DNA of 5,930 bases, from assembly GCA_035258565.1 (NCBI GenBank), contig DATFXF010000256.1, positions 1 to 5,930 on the forward strand. Direction: 5' to 3'. This document shows, in pieces, positions 1-5,892 of the stretch; within the stretch, counting starts at the first letter, position 1; every line of letters begins with the position of its first letter. Under the pieces are notes generated by a model. The model was not told where the DNA came from. It worked only from the letters and a program-made list of their open reading frames with translations, and searched no databases. The position numbers and the translations under genes are program-made. The DNA is from DATFXF01 sp035258565. Its GTDB lineage: Bacteria; Acidobacteriota; Terriglobia; Acidiferrales; UBA7541.

Positions 1-144
1 GCGGGGTCGTTTTCCTTCATGCCTCCAAAGACAAATCACTTCGCCTGGTACGAGGAAGACAGCGTGGTCCAAGTGCAAGCGATCGGTCCTTGGGGCGTCG
101 TCTACGTCAATCCGGCCGATGATCCTCGCCAGGCGAAGAACTAG
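1..144 (+). CDS. Cupin-domain protein, C-terminal fragment (5' end outside window)
   Basis: The frame is open from base 1 to the TAG at 142-144 and gives 47 residues. The residues MPPKTNHFAW fit the second cupin motif (proline, then a metal-binding histidine four residues later). After it come VVQVQAIGPWG and YVNPADDPR, an ending I recognise from small single-domain cupins of the ChrR/DUF4437-like kind. Such proteins form a beta barrel that usually binds a metal ion; the substrate is generally unknown. The first cupin motif and the start lie outside the window, so metal binding and any export signal cannot be judged. The protein is distinct in sequence from the second cupin at 1754. Family assignment is fairly secure; function is not known. 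Confidence 0.75.
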   Translation, partial: AGSFSFMPPKTNHFAWYEEDSVVQVQAIGPWGVVYVNPADDPRQAKN

Positions 145-204
145 CTTTCAGGGCGGGACTAGAACCTATCTCATAAATGGCTGGCACCCGATCTGGCCCG
201 CTCT

Positions 205-378
205 TCAGCATAATTTCCGGTTTGCCCGTAATTCACGAAGTTGCAAAATGGTGGCCCAGAAGCTGAGCTGGTGTGCCGCCGCGTAATCATCAATGGCACG
301 ATAGAGATCATTTAAGCTGGAAGCAGGGACGCCACTTTTCTCCAGCAGAAGGCGGCACTCCGCGGCAAGCATCTTCAT
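205..378 (-). CDS. Weak small ORF, possible hypothetical protein or remnant
   Basis: A minus-strand reading frame runs from an ATG at 378 to a TGA at 205-207 and would encode 57 residues. The translation is protein-like: a leucine- and charge-rich helix, then SLNDLYRAIDDYAAAHQ and FWATILQLRELRANRK, which look amphipathic. There is no clear ribosome binding site. The open frame continues about 16 codons upstream of the ATG before meeting a stop, with no ATG or GTG start in that extension, so the 5' end may have been lost. I do not recognise a family. It could be a degraded C-terminus or chance. Confidence 0.25.
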   Translation of the reverse strand: MKMLAAECRLLLEKSGVPASSLNDLYRAIDDYAAAHQLSFWATILQLRELRANRKLC

Positions 379-644
379 CTCGGCGCAGGCGTGACGAGCA
401 TGCCGGGCGAAGATGAATTCTACTGACTAGAAGGACGCACGAGGCTCAGTTGCCTCTCGCGCGAGTGAGCAGAATAGGTCTGGCAAGAGCTCTCGCCAAC
501 CTGCCGCCGGCTGAACGGTACGTCTCAATCCGCCAACCAGGGTAAATCAGGGCGGACGCACAGGACGAGCCAGAATCGCTCTTCGCGCGGGAATCCCATT
601 GGCCCATTTTCAGGCGCGCGTCAGACGCCACCGAGCTAACCCCG
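379..644. other. Intergenic stretch with no supportable gene
   Basis: I see no convincing coding region, RNA gene or repeat here. Short open frames exist on both strands, for example a plus-strand frame ending at a TAA near 542, but they lack ribosome binding sites and recognisable motifs. With the weak ORF to its left, this makes about 500 bases (145-644) without a confident gene. Together with the broken genes to the right, this suggests decayed sequence. Confidence 0.4.
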
Positions 645-857
645 TCAGCGGGCGTCGGCACAGGTGTACTCCCGGACCAAGATGCGCCAGGGCATCTGCC
701 CCAGTTCCGGGAAGAAGCGCTGCTTGAGCTCATAGCCGGGGTCGCGGAGCAGCCTACGGTCGCTGTGCAGGTTGCAGCACGCGTCGAGCCAATGCTCGGC
801 CTCTTGTAGGGGGCCATTTGGCGAACCGGCTGGCACACCTTTCGCCAGAAACACCAT
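645..857 (-). pseudogene. Possible minus-strand gene fragment, family unknown
   Basis: A minus-strand frame ends at a TGA at 645-647. From about 803 down to the stop its codons end almost entirely in G or C, as expected for a real gene in this DNA. The translation there (HWLDACCNLHSDRRLL, then ELKQRFFPELGQMPWRILV) looks like folded protein. An ATG at 857 could start a 70-residue product, but there is no ribosome binding site, and the codon bias fades above about 803. The plus-strand TPR remnant begins at about 865 or earlier, so this is probably the C-terminal end of a gene cut at a junction between 803 and 865. I do not recognise the family. Confidence 0.35.
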
Positions 858-864
858 CGGACGC

Positions 865-1553
865 CTGGCCTTGGTGAAGCTGCAGTACCAATGGAATTGG
901 GCAGAATCAGAAAAGGAATTTCGGCGCGCAATTGAGCTCAGTCCGAACAATGCTGATATTCACCACGACTATGCTCACTACTTGATGTCATTGGACAGGA
1001 CTGCGGAAGCGGTAACCGAAAGTCAGCGGGCAGTCGAACTGGACCCGTTCAACGCCGAGCTGATTGCTTGCCTCGGATGGCACAGTCTATACGCCCGCCA
1101 GTATGTGCAAGCAATCGACCATTCGTTGAAAGCGATCCGGATGGAACCCGATTATTTCTGGGCACATCTCGTTCTAGGATGGGCGTACGAGCAGAAATCT
1201 ATGTTTGAACAGGCGATCGCGGAGTTTCGGAAAGCAACTGCCTTAAGCGAGGGGTACCCCGTCGCCAGGGCATCCCTCGGACATGCCTTCGCTGTCGCAG
1301 GCAAAAGGCGAGGGGCACTCGAGGTCATTAAGCAGTTAACCGAGCAATCGAAGCGGAGCTACGTGTCAGCCTACGATATGGCAGCCATCTATGCAGGCCT
1401 TGGAGATAAAGAGGGGGGTTCCACTGGCTCAAGAAGGCGTATGCCGAACACTCTGGCCTATTGGTTCACGTCAAATGGGACCCACGCTTCGACCCGCTGC
1501 TCCCCGACCCACGCTTCCAGGACCTCCTGCGTCGCATCGGCCTGCCGCCGTAA
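865..1553 (+). pseudogene. TPR-repeat protein, N-terminally truncated and frameshifted
   Basis: The readable part is the C-terminal TPR array of a protein type common in Acidobacteriota, where it usually follows a winged-helix DNA-binding or Ser/Thr kinase domain. It starts at LALVKLQYQWNWAESEKEF. About five 34-residue repeats follow, with characteristic patches such as AIELSPNNADIHHDYA, AVELDPFNAEL, AIRMEPDYFWAHLVLGWAYE and YDMAAIYAGLGDK. No N-terminal domain or plausible start with a ribosome binding site precedes it. At the G6 run (1413-1418) the frame is lost. Reading from 1419 in the shifted frame restores the usual ending (FHWLKKAYAEHSG, then DPRFDPLLPDPRFQDLLRRI, then GLPP) and a TAA at 1551-1553. 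One missing base explains the shift. TPR arrays bind partner proteins. The unshifted frame runs on to 1584 with nonsense sequence. Confidence 0.8.
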
Positions 1554-1679
1554 GAGTCCCTGGTCCAGAATGGTGTGCTTTTGACATGCCTTTTGGGAGA
1601 GAATTCGCATTCGCAGAATCAGCTAATTAGTGGCACGCTGCGAGAGCCCTTCTGGCACGGACAGATGGCAAGATCTAAA

Positions 1680-1709
1680 TTGACATCGCTCGGACCGCCA
1701 GCCTATGGT
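1680..1709 (+). promoter_or_regulatory. Sigma-70-like promoter for the secreted cupin gene
   Basis: A perfect -35 hexamer TTGACA lies at 1680-1685. A -10-like TATGGT (4 of 6 consensus bases) lies at 1704-1709, with an 18-base spacer. Transcription would begin near 1716, about 38 bases before the ATG at 1754. The position and the perfect -35 make it the best promoter candidate in the window, but it rests on sequence match alone. Confidence 0.5.
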
Positions 1710-1740
1710 TTGCGAATCCTGGTAACCGAGAAACCAGCGC

Positions 1741-1746
1741 AAGGAG
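1741..1746 (+). promoter_or_regulatory. Strong ribosome binding site for the secreted cupin gene
   Basis: AAGGAG at 1741-1746 sits 7 bases before the ATG at 1754, inside a purine-rich stretch. It fixes the start of the cupin gene, and the encoded signal peptide agrees with that start. Confidence 0.75.
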
Positions 1747-1753
1747 AGGAGAG

Positions 1754-2245
1754 ATGCATCGAGTATTTTTCTTCGGGGGTTTGGTGTGCCTTGCATTCTC
1801 AACCCTGGTCTTGGCTCAAGAGTCGGGGGAGAAAGTACTGGTAAATAAAGCAGCAACCGTCAAGTTTGAGAAGTCCACGAGCAGGCCTGATTGCGCCACG
1901 AGGGCGGTCGAGCGCGGCGACCCCAGCAAGGGACCTGCGGTCCTGTTGAACAAATTCACTCCAGGCTGCAGCGTTCCCTGGCACTGGCATACGGCGAATG
2001 GGACCATAATGATAACCAGCGGGACTGTGCGATTCGAGATGAGGGGTGAGAAGCCGGTCTTGACCCGCCGCGGTGATTATGTCTTTATGCCCGGCCATCA
2101 CGTTCACCAGGAAACGTGTCTGGGTTCCGTCCCCTGCCTTCTGTTCATTCATACGGATGGTATCCTTGACATCCATTACGTCGACAAAGCAGACAAGGAA
2201 ATCCCGCTTGAGCAGGCATTGAAGGCCAACTCTGGTCGTCCGTGA
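1754..2245 (+). CDS. Secreted single-domain cupin protein
   Basis: The 163-residue product starts with a signal peptide: basic MHR, a hydrophobic core to about residue 20, and a likely signal peptidase I site at VLA/QES (cleavage after Ala21). The mature protein is one cupin barrel. Motif 1 is at residues 71-90, with histidines H77 and H79 in PWHWHTANG. Motif 2 is at 107-118 (GDYVFMPGHHVH), with H118 as a likely third metal ligand. The glutamate usual in motif 1 appears to be replaced by threonine (T84), so the metal site may be three-histidine. Four cysteines (47, 72, 122, 128) in an exported protein could form disulfides. It probably acts in the periplasm; the substrate is unknown. It has its own promoter and a strong ribosome binding site, so it seems to be a single-gene unit. 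Confidence 0.85.
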   Translation: MHRVFFFGGLVCLAFSTLVLAQESGEKVLVNKAATVKFEKSTSRPDCATRAVERGDPSKGPAVLLNKFTPGCSVPWHWHTANGTIMITSGTVRFEMRGEKPVLTRRGDYVFMPGHHVHQETCLGSVPCLLFIHTDGILDIHYVDKADKEIPLEQALKANSGRP

Positions 2246-2249
2246 GGAT

Positions 2250-2293
2250 ATCGAGGGCTAAAACGAGGTGCGTGCCGAAAAGGTGTCCTCGAT
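2250..2293 (+). other. Inverted repeat after the cupin gene
   Basis: ATCGAGG at 2250-2256 is exactly complementary to CCTCGAT at 2287-2293, separated by 30 bases. It begins 5 bases after the cupin stop codon. The long loop and lack of a T tract make it a poor intrinsic terminator. It could be a weak transcript-end structure or chance. Confidence 0.2.
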
Positions 2294-2420
2294 TCGTAGG
2301 CGCAAGCCACTGATTCCGCAACCCTGACCGTCTACATTGCCGAAACGACAGCCTTTCAATCCACAGGAGCTACCACGGGAGACCGATGCCCGGCAGGCCC
2401 CTTCTTCCACCCTCCCCCAT

Positions 2421-2449
2421 TTGAAATATTCTTCTCGCTTATTCGTCTA
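2421..2449 (+). promoter_or_regulatory. Tentative ECF-type promoter before the sigma factor gene
   Basis: TTGAAA at 2421-2426 is followed after 17 bases by CGTCTA at 2444-2449. The CGTC-type -10 element is typical of promoters read by ECF sigma factors, which often activate their own gene. It lies so close to the first possible start (2459) that translation might instead begin at the ATG at 2489. This is a weak motif match with no second copy in the window to support it. Confidence 0.25.
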
Positions 2450-2458
2450 CAGAAGTAG

Positions 2459-3049
2459 ATGGAAGAGGCGCTGGTAAAACAGGGGCTGATGGCGCTACAA
2501 GACCAGCGGATCTCGGAAGCAATTGACCGAGACCACGCTAGACTGCGCAACTTCATCCGGAGCCGCGTAGCGGACCGGGACGATGCGGAGGACATTCTGC
2601 AGGATGTCTTCTACGAGCTCATCGAGGCATGCCGGATGATGAAGCCTGTCGAGCAGGTCACGGCGTGGCTGTTCCGGGTTGCTCGCAACCGGATCATCGA
2701 CCGATTCCGGAGAAAAAACCGGGAGGCACAACGAGGTGAAGCAGCGACGCTCACAAAGGATAGCGAGACGCTCCTGGCGAGGGATCTGCTTCCCTCACCG
2801 GATGCTGGGTCGGAAGCTGCCTACGCTCGGAGTGTTCTCCTTGAGGAATTGGATGAGGCCCTCGATGAGTTGCCGGAAGAACAGCGTGAAGTATTCATCG
2901 CTCACGAACTGATGGGCTACAGCTTCAAAGAGCTTGCCGCTCAATCCGATGTCAGTGTGAATACGCTGCGCTTGCGCAAGCACTATGCAGTCCTGCACCT
3001 GCGCCGGCGGCTCCAGGCCATCTACGACGAAGAATTTACGAAAAGATGA
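2459..3049 (+). CDS. ECF-type RNA polymerase sigma factor
   Basis: This 196-residue protein directs RNA polymerase to a specific set of promoters. The sigma-2 region spans about residues 26-86: the core-binding part has DAEDILQDVFYELIEA, and the -10 recognition part has AWLFRVARNRIIDRFRRK. The sigma-4 region spans about 126-186: LDELPEEQREVFIAHEL, then a helix-turn-helix at about 155-176 (SFKELAAQSDVSVNTL). Regions 1 and 3 are absent, as expected for the ECF group. The ATG at 2459 has only a weak ribosome binding site. An ATG at 2489 (residue 11) has AGGGG just upstream and fits the usual N-terminus of relatives (QRISEAIDRDHARLRNF), so the true protein may be 186 residues. The gene is 11 bases from the membrane protein gene that follows, clearly one operon. 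No classical anti-sigma gene with a zinc-binding motif is seen. Confidence 0.92.
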   Translation: MEEALVKQGLMALQDQRISEAIDRDHARLRNFIRSRVADRDDAEDILQDVFYELIEACRMMKPVEQVTAWLFRVARNRIIDRFRRKNREAQRGEAATLTKDSETLLARDLLPSPDAGSEAAYARSVLLEELDEALDELPEEQREVFIAHELMGYSFKELAAQSDVSVNTLRLRKHYAVLHLRRRLQAIYDEEFTKR

Positions 3050-3060
3050 GGACTTAAACG

Positions 3061-3426
3061 ATGAGAAGGCATTGGATTGTAAGAGGAATGAAGTTCGTGC
3101 TGTTTGCCGCGCTATTCGTTGCGCTGTTCAGCTTCGTAGTCATGAGTCTGTGGAATTGGCTCATGCCAACTCTTTTCGGCTGGCGACTGATCAGCTTCTG
3201 GCAAGCGACGGGTATCTTGGTCCTCAGCAAGATCCTCTTCGGCGGGTTTCGAGGCCGATCCGGTCACCGCTGGCACTGGCGGCACCGCATGATGGAGCGG
3301 TGGGAACAGATGACGCCCGAGGAACGCGAGAAGTTTCGTCAAGGCGTCCGAGGCCGCTGTGGTTCGTCTAGGCCGCCCGCTGCCGACCCGGAAATTGAGC
3401 GGCAACCGAAATCTCCGATAGGGTGA
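3061..3426 (+). CDS. Two-helix membrane protein linked to the ECF sigma factor
   Basis: The 121-residue product has two hydrophobic segments, about residues 11-33 and 43-60, joined by a short loop (NWLMPTLFGWRLISFWQ). A charged tail follows, rich in His, Arg and Trp (HRWHWRHRMMERW), then MTPEEREKFRQGVRGRCG. I recognise this layout (FWQATGILVLSKILFGGF plus the MTPEEREKFR tail) as an uncharacterised family often found next to ECF sigma genes. The start is supported by TGAGGA, 8 bases before the ATG. The last 20 residues are proline-rich and probably disordered. Operon position suggests it regulates or senses for the sigma factor, perhaps as an anti-sigma-like membrane anchor, but this is inference. 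The histidine-rich stretch and the neighbouring copper enzyme raise the possibility of metal sensing. Confidence 0.85.
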   Translation: MRRHWIVRGMKFVLFAALFVALFSFVVMSLWNWLMPTLFGWRLISFWQATGILVLSKILFGGFRGRSGHRWHWRHRMMERWEQMTPEEREKFRQGVRGRCGSSRPPAADPEIERQPKSPIG

Positions 3427-3462
3427 GTCCGCTTTTTGTCTTTCATAGCTGCCACCGCGAGT

Positions 3463-3482
3463 TGGCTTGCCGTCGCAAGCCA
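3463..3482 (+). other. Perfect intercistronic hairpin
   Basis: TGGCTTGC at 3463-3470 pairs exactly with GCAAGCCA at 3475-3482 around a 4-base loop (CGTC). It lies in the 92-base gap between the membrane protein gene and the multicopper oxidase gene. No T tract follows on the plus strand, so it is not a standard terminator. It may stabilise the transcript end or set different expression of the two genes. Confidence 0.45.
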
Positions 3483-3518
3483 TCAGATTCCAGAAGGCGG
3501 CCCGAAAGGAGTGGCCGA

Positions 3519-4022
3519 ATGAAGAGAAGAACTGCATTAGGCCTGATTGCGCTTGGTGGCGCATCGGTGGTCGCCACACGCTTTGCGATCAGTCGGGGTG
3601 CAACGAAGCGCACACCTGCAACAATGGCGCCGCATTTCGAACTGCCCCTGAAGATACCCCCCGTTCTCGAGCCAACTAGGCAGACTGAGACTCAAGACGA
3701 ATACGACATCGTCCAACGCGAAGCGGAGCAGGAAATCCTCCCCGGCCGTGCAACGACGATCTGGGGATACCAAGGTTGCTTTCCTGGTCCAACGATTCGC
3801 GTCCGGCGGGATCGAACCGCCGTTGTGCGACACGCGAACCGGTTATCCACCCACACAGTTGTCCACTTGCATGGCGGCATGACGCCCGCGGACTCCGACG
3901 GGTTTGCCACGGATATGGTGGCGCCAGGAGAGTCCCGGACGCATGCATACCCAAACTGTCAGCGAGCGTGCACGCTCTGGTATCACGATCATGCGATGGA
4001 TCGGAAGTTGCCCCTCTCGTAG
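3519..4022 (+). pseudogene. Multicopper oxidase, 5' fragment cut by an IS256-family element
   Basis: Multicopper oxidases oxidise metal ions or phenolic compounds and reduce oxygen to water using four copper ions. The fragment has 167 codons. The start at 3519 is set by AAAGGAG at 3505-3511 and by a twin-arginine-type signal (MKRRTALGLIALGG), which fits export of a folded copper enzyme. The first cupredoxin domain follows: FELPLKIPPVLEPTR, then GYQGCFPGPTI, the copper-ligand motif HLHGG (H116, H118), and YHDHAMD (H156, H158). Homology stops at D161. The last six residues (RKLPLS) and the TAG come from the junction and the left end of the IS element. Relatives are about 450-600 residues, so the later cupredoxin domain(s) and the type 1 copper site are missing and the product cannot be active. 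It may once have been part of the sigma factor operon. Confidence 0.88.
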
Positions 4023-4026
4023 TTGA
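4004..4026 (+). repeat. Left terminal inverted repeat of the IS element
   Basis: GAAGTTGCCCC at the tip and TAGTTGA at the inner end match the reverse complement of the right end. The central six-base block differs (5 of 6 positions). Together with the right repeat it marks the element boundary at the point where multicopper oxidase homology ends. Confidence 0.75.
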
Positions 4027-4037
4027 AACCTGAAAAG

Positions 4038-4112
4038 GAGAGCAGCGGCTCTCGCCCGAACTCGGTTAGAGTTCGGGGTGAGAACTCTCATTTCTGAAAG
4101 GAGAGCCGCTGT
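4038..4112 (+). promoter_or_regulatory. Structured leader that can mask the transposase start
   Basis: An outer stem pairs 4044-4053 (AGCGGCTCTC) with 4101-4110 (GAGAGCCGCT) perfectly, and can extend by one C-G and one G-U pair into the start codon. Inside it, CCCGAACTC at 4055-4063 pairs perfectly with GAGTTCGGG at 4069-4077. The outer stem covers part of the transposase ribosome binding site (4097-4103) and the spacer before the GTG at 4111. A competing hairpin, 4038-4043 with 4048-4053, would free that site. This resembles the known strategy by which IS elements such as IS10 and IS50 block translation from transcripts that read in from outside. The pairing is seen in the sequence; the function is inferred. 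Confidence 0.55.
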
Positions 4113-5395
4113 GAGGAAAACCTATCAGGGAACACGAAGCAAGTCCAAGCAGAAGTTTGAGGTAGTGGGAAACGGGAAGTTGCTGGTGGAGGTGCCGTTG
4201 CCGATGGCGGAGGTGTGGGAAGAACTGCAGGCTGAAGTTGAGCGGTTGACTGGGCAGGCAGGGCTGCAGATTATCGGCACGATTCTGGAAGAGGAAGTCG
4301 CGCGGCGAGTAGGTCCACCGCACCGACCGGATCCGGCGTCCAGTTGTGTGCGTTGGGGGCGTCAGCCAGGTTATGTGGTGTTTGGAGGGCAGAAGGTGTC
4401 GATCCCCCGGCCGCGGGTGCGCACGCGCGAAGGCGAAGAAGTAGCGTTGGATAGCTACGCAACACGACGGGCGGCGGCAGCGAGCGGTGCGGGAAGGCAT
4501 CGTGGCCGGGCTGACGACGCGGAACTATCACCGAGCGGTGGAATCGGTGCTGGATGGCTACGGCATCGAGAAGAGCAGCGTGAGCCGGGAGTTCGTGCAA
4601 GCCAGCGCGAGGCAACTGAAGGAGTTGAGCGAGAGAAAGCTTGACGAGCTGGATCTGGTGGCGCTGCTGATCGATGGAATCGAGATCGGCAGGCAAGTGC
4701 TTGTGGTAGCGCTGGGGATCGAAAGCAGCGGCAAAAAGCACGTTCTGGGGCTGTGGCAAGGGGCGACGGAGAATACGACGGTGGTGAAGTCGTTGCTGGA
4801 GGACCTGGTGGCGCGAGGGTTGAAGCCCGATCGGCGGTATCTGTTCGTCATCGATGGCGCGAAAGCGTTGCGGGCTGCCATCGAAAAGGTGTTTGGGGAA
4901 CGGGCCGAGGTGCAGCGCTGCCAAATCCACAAGCGGCGGAATGTGAAGGACCACCTGCCGGAGAACTGCCAGAAGGATTATGACCGGCGGATCCGCAACG
5001 CCTACGCGATGACCGACTATGCGGAGGCCAAGGCGGAGCTCGAGAAGATCGTCCGGCAACTGGACAGAATCAATCCTAGCGCCGCACGCAGCCTGGAAGA
5101 AGGGTTGGAAGAAACGCTAACGGTGCATCGTTTGGGTGTGGGCGCGCGGCTGCGGCGATCGCTGTCTTCAACCAATACGATCGAGTCGTGTCTTTCGACG
5201 GTGGAGCGAGTGGCACGAAACGTGAAGCGGTGGCGAGAAGGAGATCACTCACTTCGTTGGACGGCTACGGGGTTACTGGAAGCAGAGACGAGATTCAACC
5301 GCATCGGAGGCTATCGGGAGATTGGAGTGTTGAATCGCCGACTGAACCCGTCAACGATTCAAGGGGAGGAGCTCAACAGAGAGCGAGTCGCTTGA
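4111..5395 (+). pseudogene. IS256-family (Mutator-type) transposase, frameshifted
   Basis: The enzyme cuts and joins the IS ends by DDE chemistry. The best start is GTG 4111, with AAAGGAG 7 bases upstream, giving an N-terminus of (M)RKTYQGTRSKSKQKFEVV. The first part runs in frame to about 4464 (EVALDSYAT). The rest resumes in another frame at about 4466 (DGRRQRAVREGIVAGLT) and continues to the TGA at 5393-5395. In relatives about five residues separate SY from DGR; here two plus one base remain, so about 8 bases seem to be lost. The catalytic residues are all in the second part: D in LIDGIEIG (codon 4673-4675), D in FVIDGAKALR, the C..H pair in QRCQIHKRRN, and E in STNTIES. If not a sequencing error, neither half would be active alone. 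A minus-strand ORF across the same region is a shadow. Confidence 0.9.
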
Positions 5396-5445
5396 TCTTC
5401 GGTCGACAGGTGGCCTAAAGTGCCGACTTACGAGAGCTGCTGCGA

Positions 5446-5468
5446 TCAACTAAACCGGGGACAACTTC
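5446..5468 (-). repeat. Right terminal inverted repeat of the IS element
   Basis: The reverse complement begins GAAGTTG, as the left end does, and ends TAGTTGA; 17 of 23 positions match the left repeat. It lies 50 bases beyond the transposase stop codon. Further in, CGAGAGCTGCTGC is similar to the AGCAGCGGCTCTCG stretch near the left end, so the two subterminal regions are also related. Confidence 0.75.
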
Positions 5469-5535
5469 GTTTTCTGAAGAAAAAAGATGTCCGCCGCAAG
5501 GGTCTTGAAACGTCTAGAGCTTAGAGGTAGCTGAT

Positions 5536-5544
5536 AAAGGAGGA
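5536..5544 (+). promoter_or_regulatory. Ribosome binding site that decides the YciI start
   Basis: AAAGGAGGA is close to a perfect anti-16S match. It is 6 bases from the ATG at 5551 but directly adjacent to the ATG at 5545, too close to serve it. The protein therefore most likely begins MSEFVFLY at 5551 rather than MTMSEF at 5545. Confidence 0.7.
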
Positions 5545-5550
5545 ATGACC

Positions 5551-5892
5551 ATGAGTGAGTTTGTATTTCTTTATCGCGGCGGGGAGAGCGGAAGATCCCC
5601 TGAGAAGGCACAGCAAATGATGCAGAAATGGATGACCTGGCTCAAAGAGCTTGGCCAGAAGGGTCATATAAAGGACCAGGGCCAGCCCCTTGAACTCACT
5701 GGCAAGCTGGTGAAAGGCAAGCAGAAGACCGTGACAGACGGACCATTCCCGGAATCCAAAGATATCGTGGGCGGGTACACGCTTATCGAAGCGCGAGATC
5801 TGAACCAGGCCGTAGAGCTCTCGAAGGGCTGCCCGATCTTTGAAGTCGACGGCGCTGTGGAAGTCAGGCCAGTCATGAAAATGAATATGTGA
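5551..5892 (+). CDS. YciI-family (DGPF) protein
   Basis: The 113-residue product is a full-length member of the YCII-related family, small ferredoxin-like alpha/beta proteins. It starts with the typical strand MSEFVFLYRGG. The DGPF signature is at residues 63-66 (TVTDGPFPESKDIVGGYTLIEA), and the usual ending follows (LSKGCPIFEVDGAVEVRPV). Biochemical function is not established for this subgroup. DGPF proteins are known companions of ECF42-type sigma factors, and here the stop codon overlaps the start of just such a gene, giving translational coupling. The gene lies 82 bases beyond the IS right end. No convincing promoter of its own was found, so its original promoter may have been lost or replaced when the region to its left was rearranged. 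Confidence 0.92.
   Translation: MSEFVFLYRGGESGRSPEKAQQMMQKWMTWLKELGQKGHIKDQGQPLELTGKLVKGKQKTVTDGPFPESKDIVGGYTLIEARDLNQAVELSKGCPIFEVDGAVEVRPVMKMNM

Larger units (their letters stand above)
4004..5468 (+). mobile_element. IS256-family insertion sequence, about 1465 bp
   Basis: The element is defined by imperfect terminal inverted repeats (4004-4026 and 5446-5468, 17 of 23 positions matching, 7 of 7 at the tips) flanking one Mutator-type transposase gene. The length is normal for IS256-family elements. The ends could be off by one or two bases. IS256 elements usually duplicate 8-9 bp of target. The bases outside the left end (ATGGATCG) and right end (GTTTTCTG) do not match, so no duplication is present. 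The multicopper oxidase does not resume on the right. Both facts point to a deletion or recombination after insertion. With a frameshifted transposase, this copy is probably not able to move itself. Confidence 0.87.

Noticed and set aside
155..185. Possible IS end around the sequence CCTATCTCATAAATGG
   Set aside because: It reminded me of some IS5-family tips, but no matching inverted repeat or transposase sequence was found nearby.
446..931. Minus-strand ORF of 161 codons
   Set aside because: The translation is low-complexity (Ser, Arg, Ala, Pro), has no recognisable motif, and overlaps the TPR start and the better-biased minus-strand frame ending at 645.
1581..1610. Second TTGACA at 1581-1586 as a promoter for the cupin gene
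   Set aside because: No acceptable -10 hexamer lies 16-18 bases downstream, and the TTGACA at 1680 has a better partner and a better distance to the start.
4441..4490. Programmed -1 frameshift producing the full transposase, as in IS1 or IS3 elements
   Set aside because: No slippery heptamer is seen at the joint, IS256-family transposases are normally a single frame, and residues seem to be missing at the joint.
4271..5059. Long minus-strand ORF of 262 codons
   Set aside because: It lies wholly opposite the transposase, whose translation matches the IS256 family closely. The mirror frame is leucine/proline/histidine-rich with no family motif, as expected for a shadow in GC-rich DNA.
5505..5533. 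TTGAAA at 5505 as a promoter for the DGPF gene
   Set aside because: The best -10 at proper spacing (TAGCTG) matches the consensus at only two positions.
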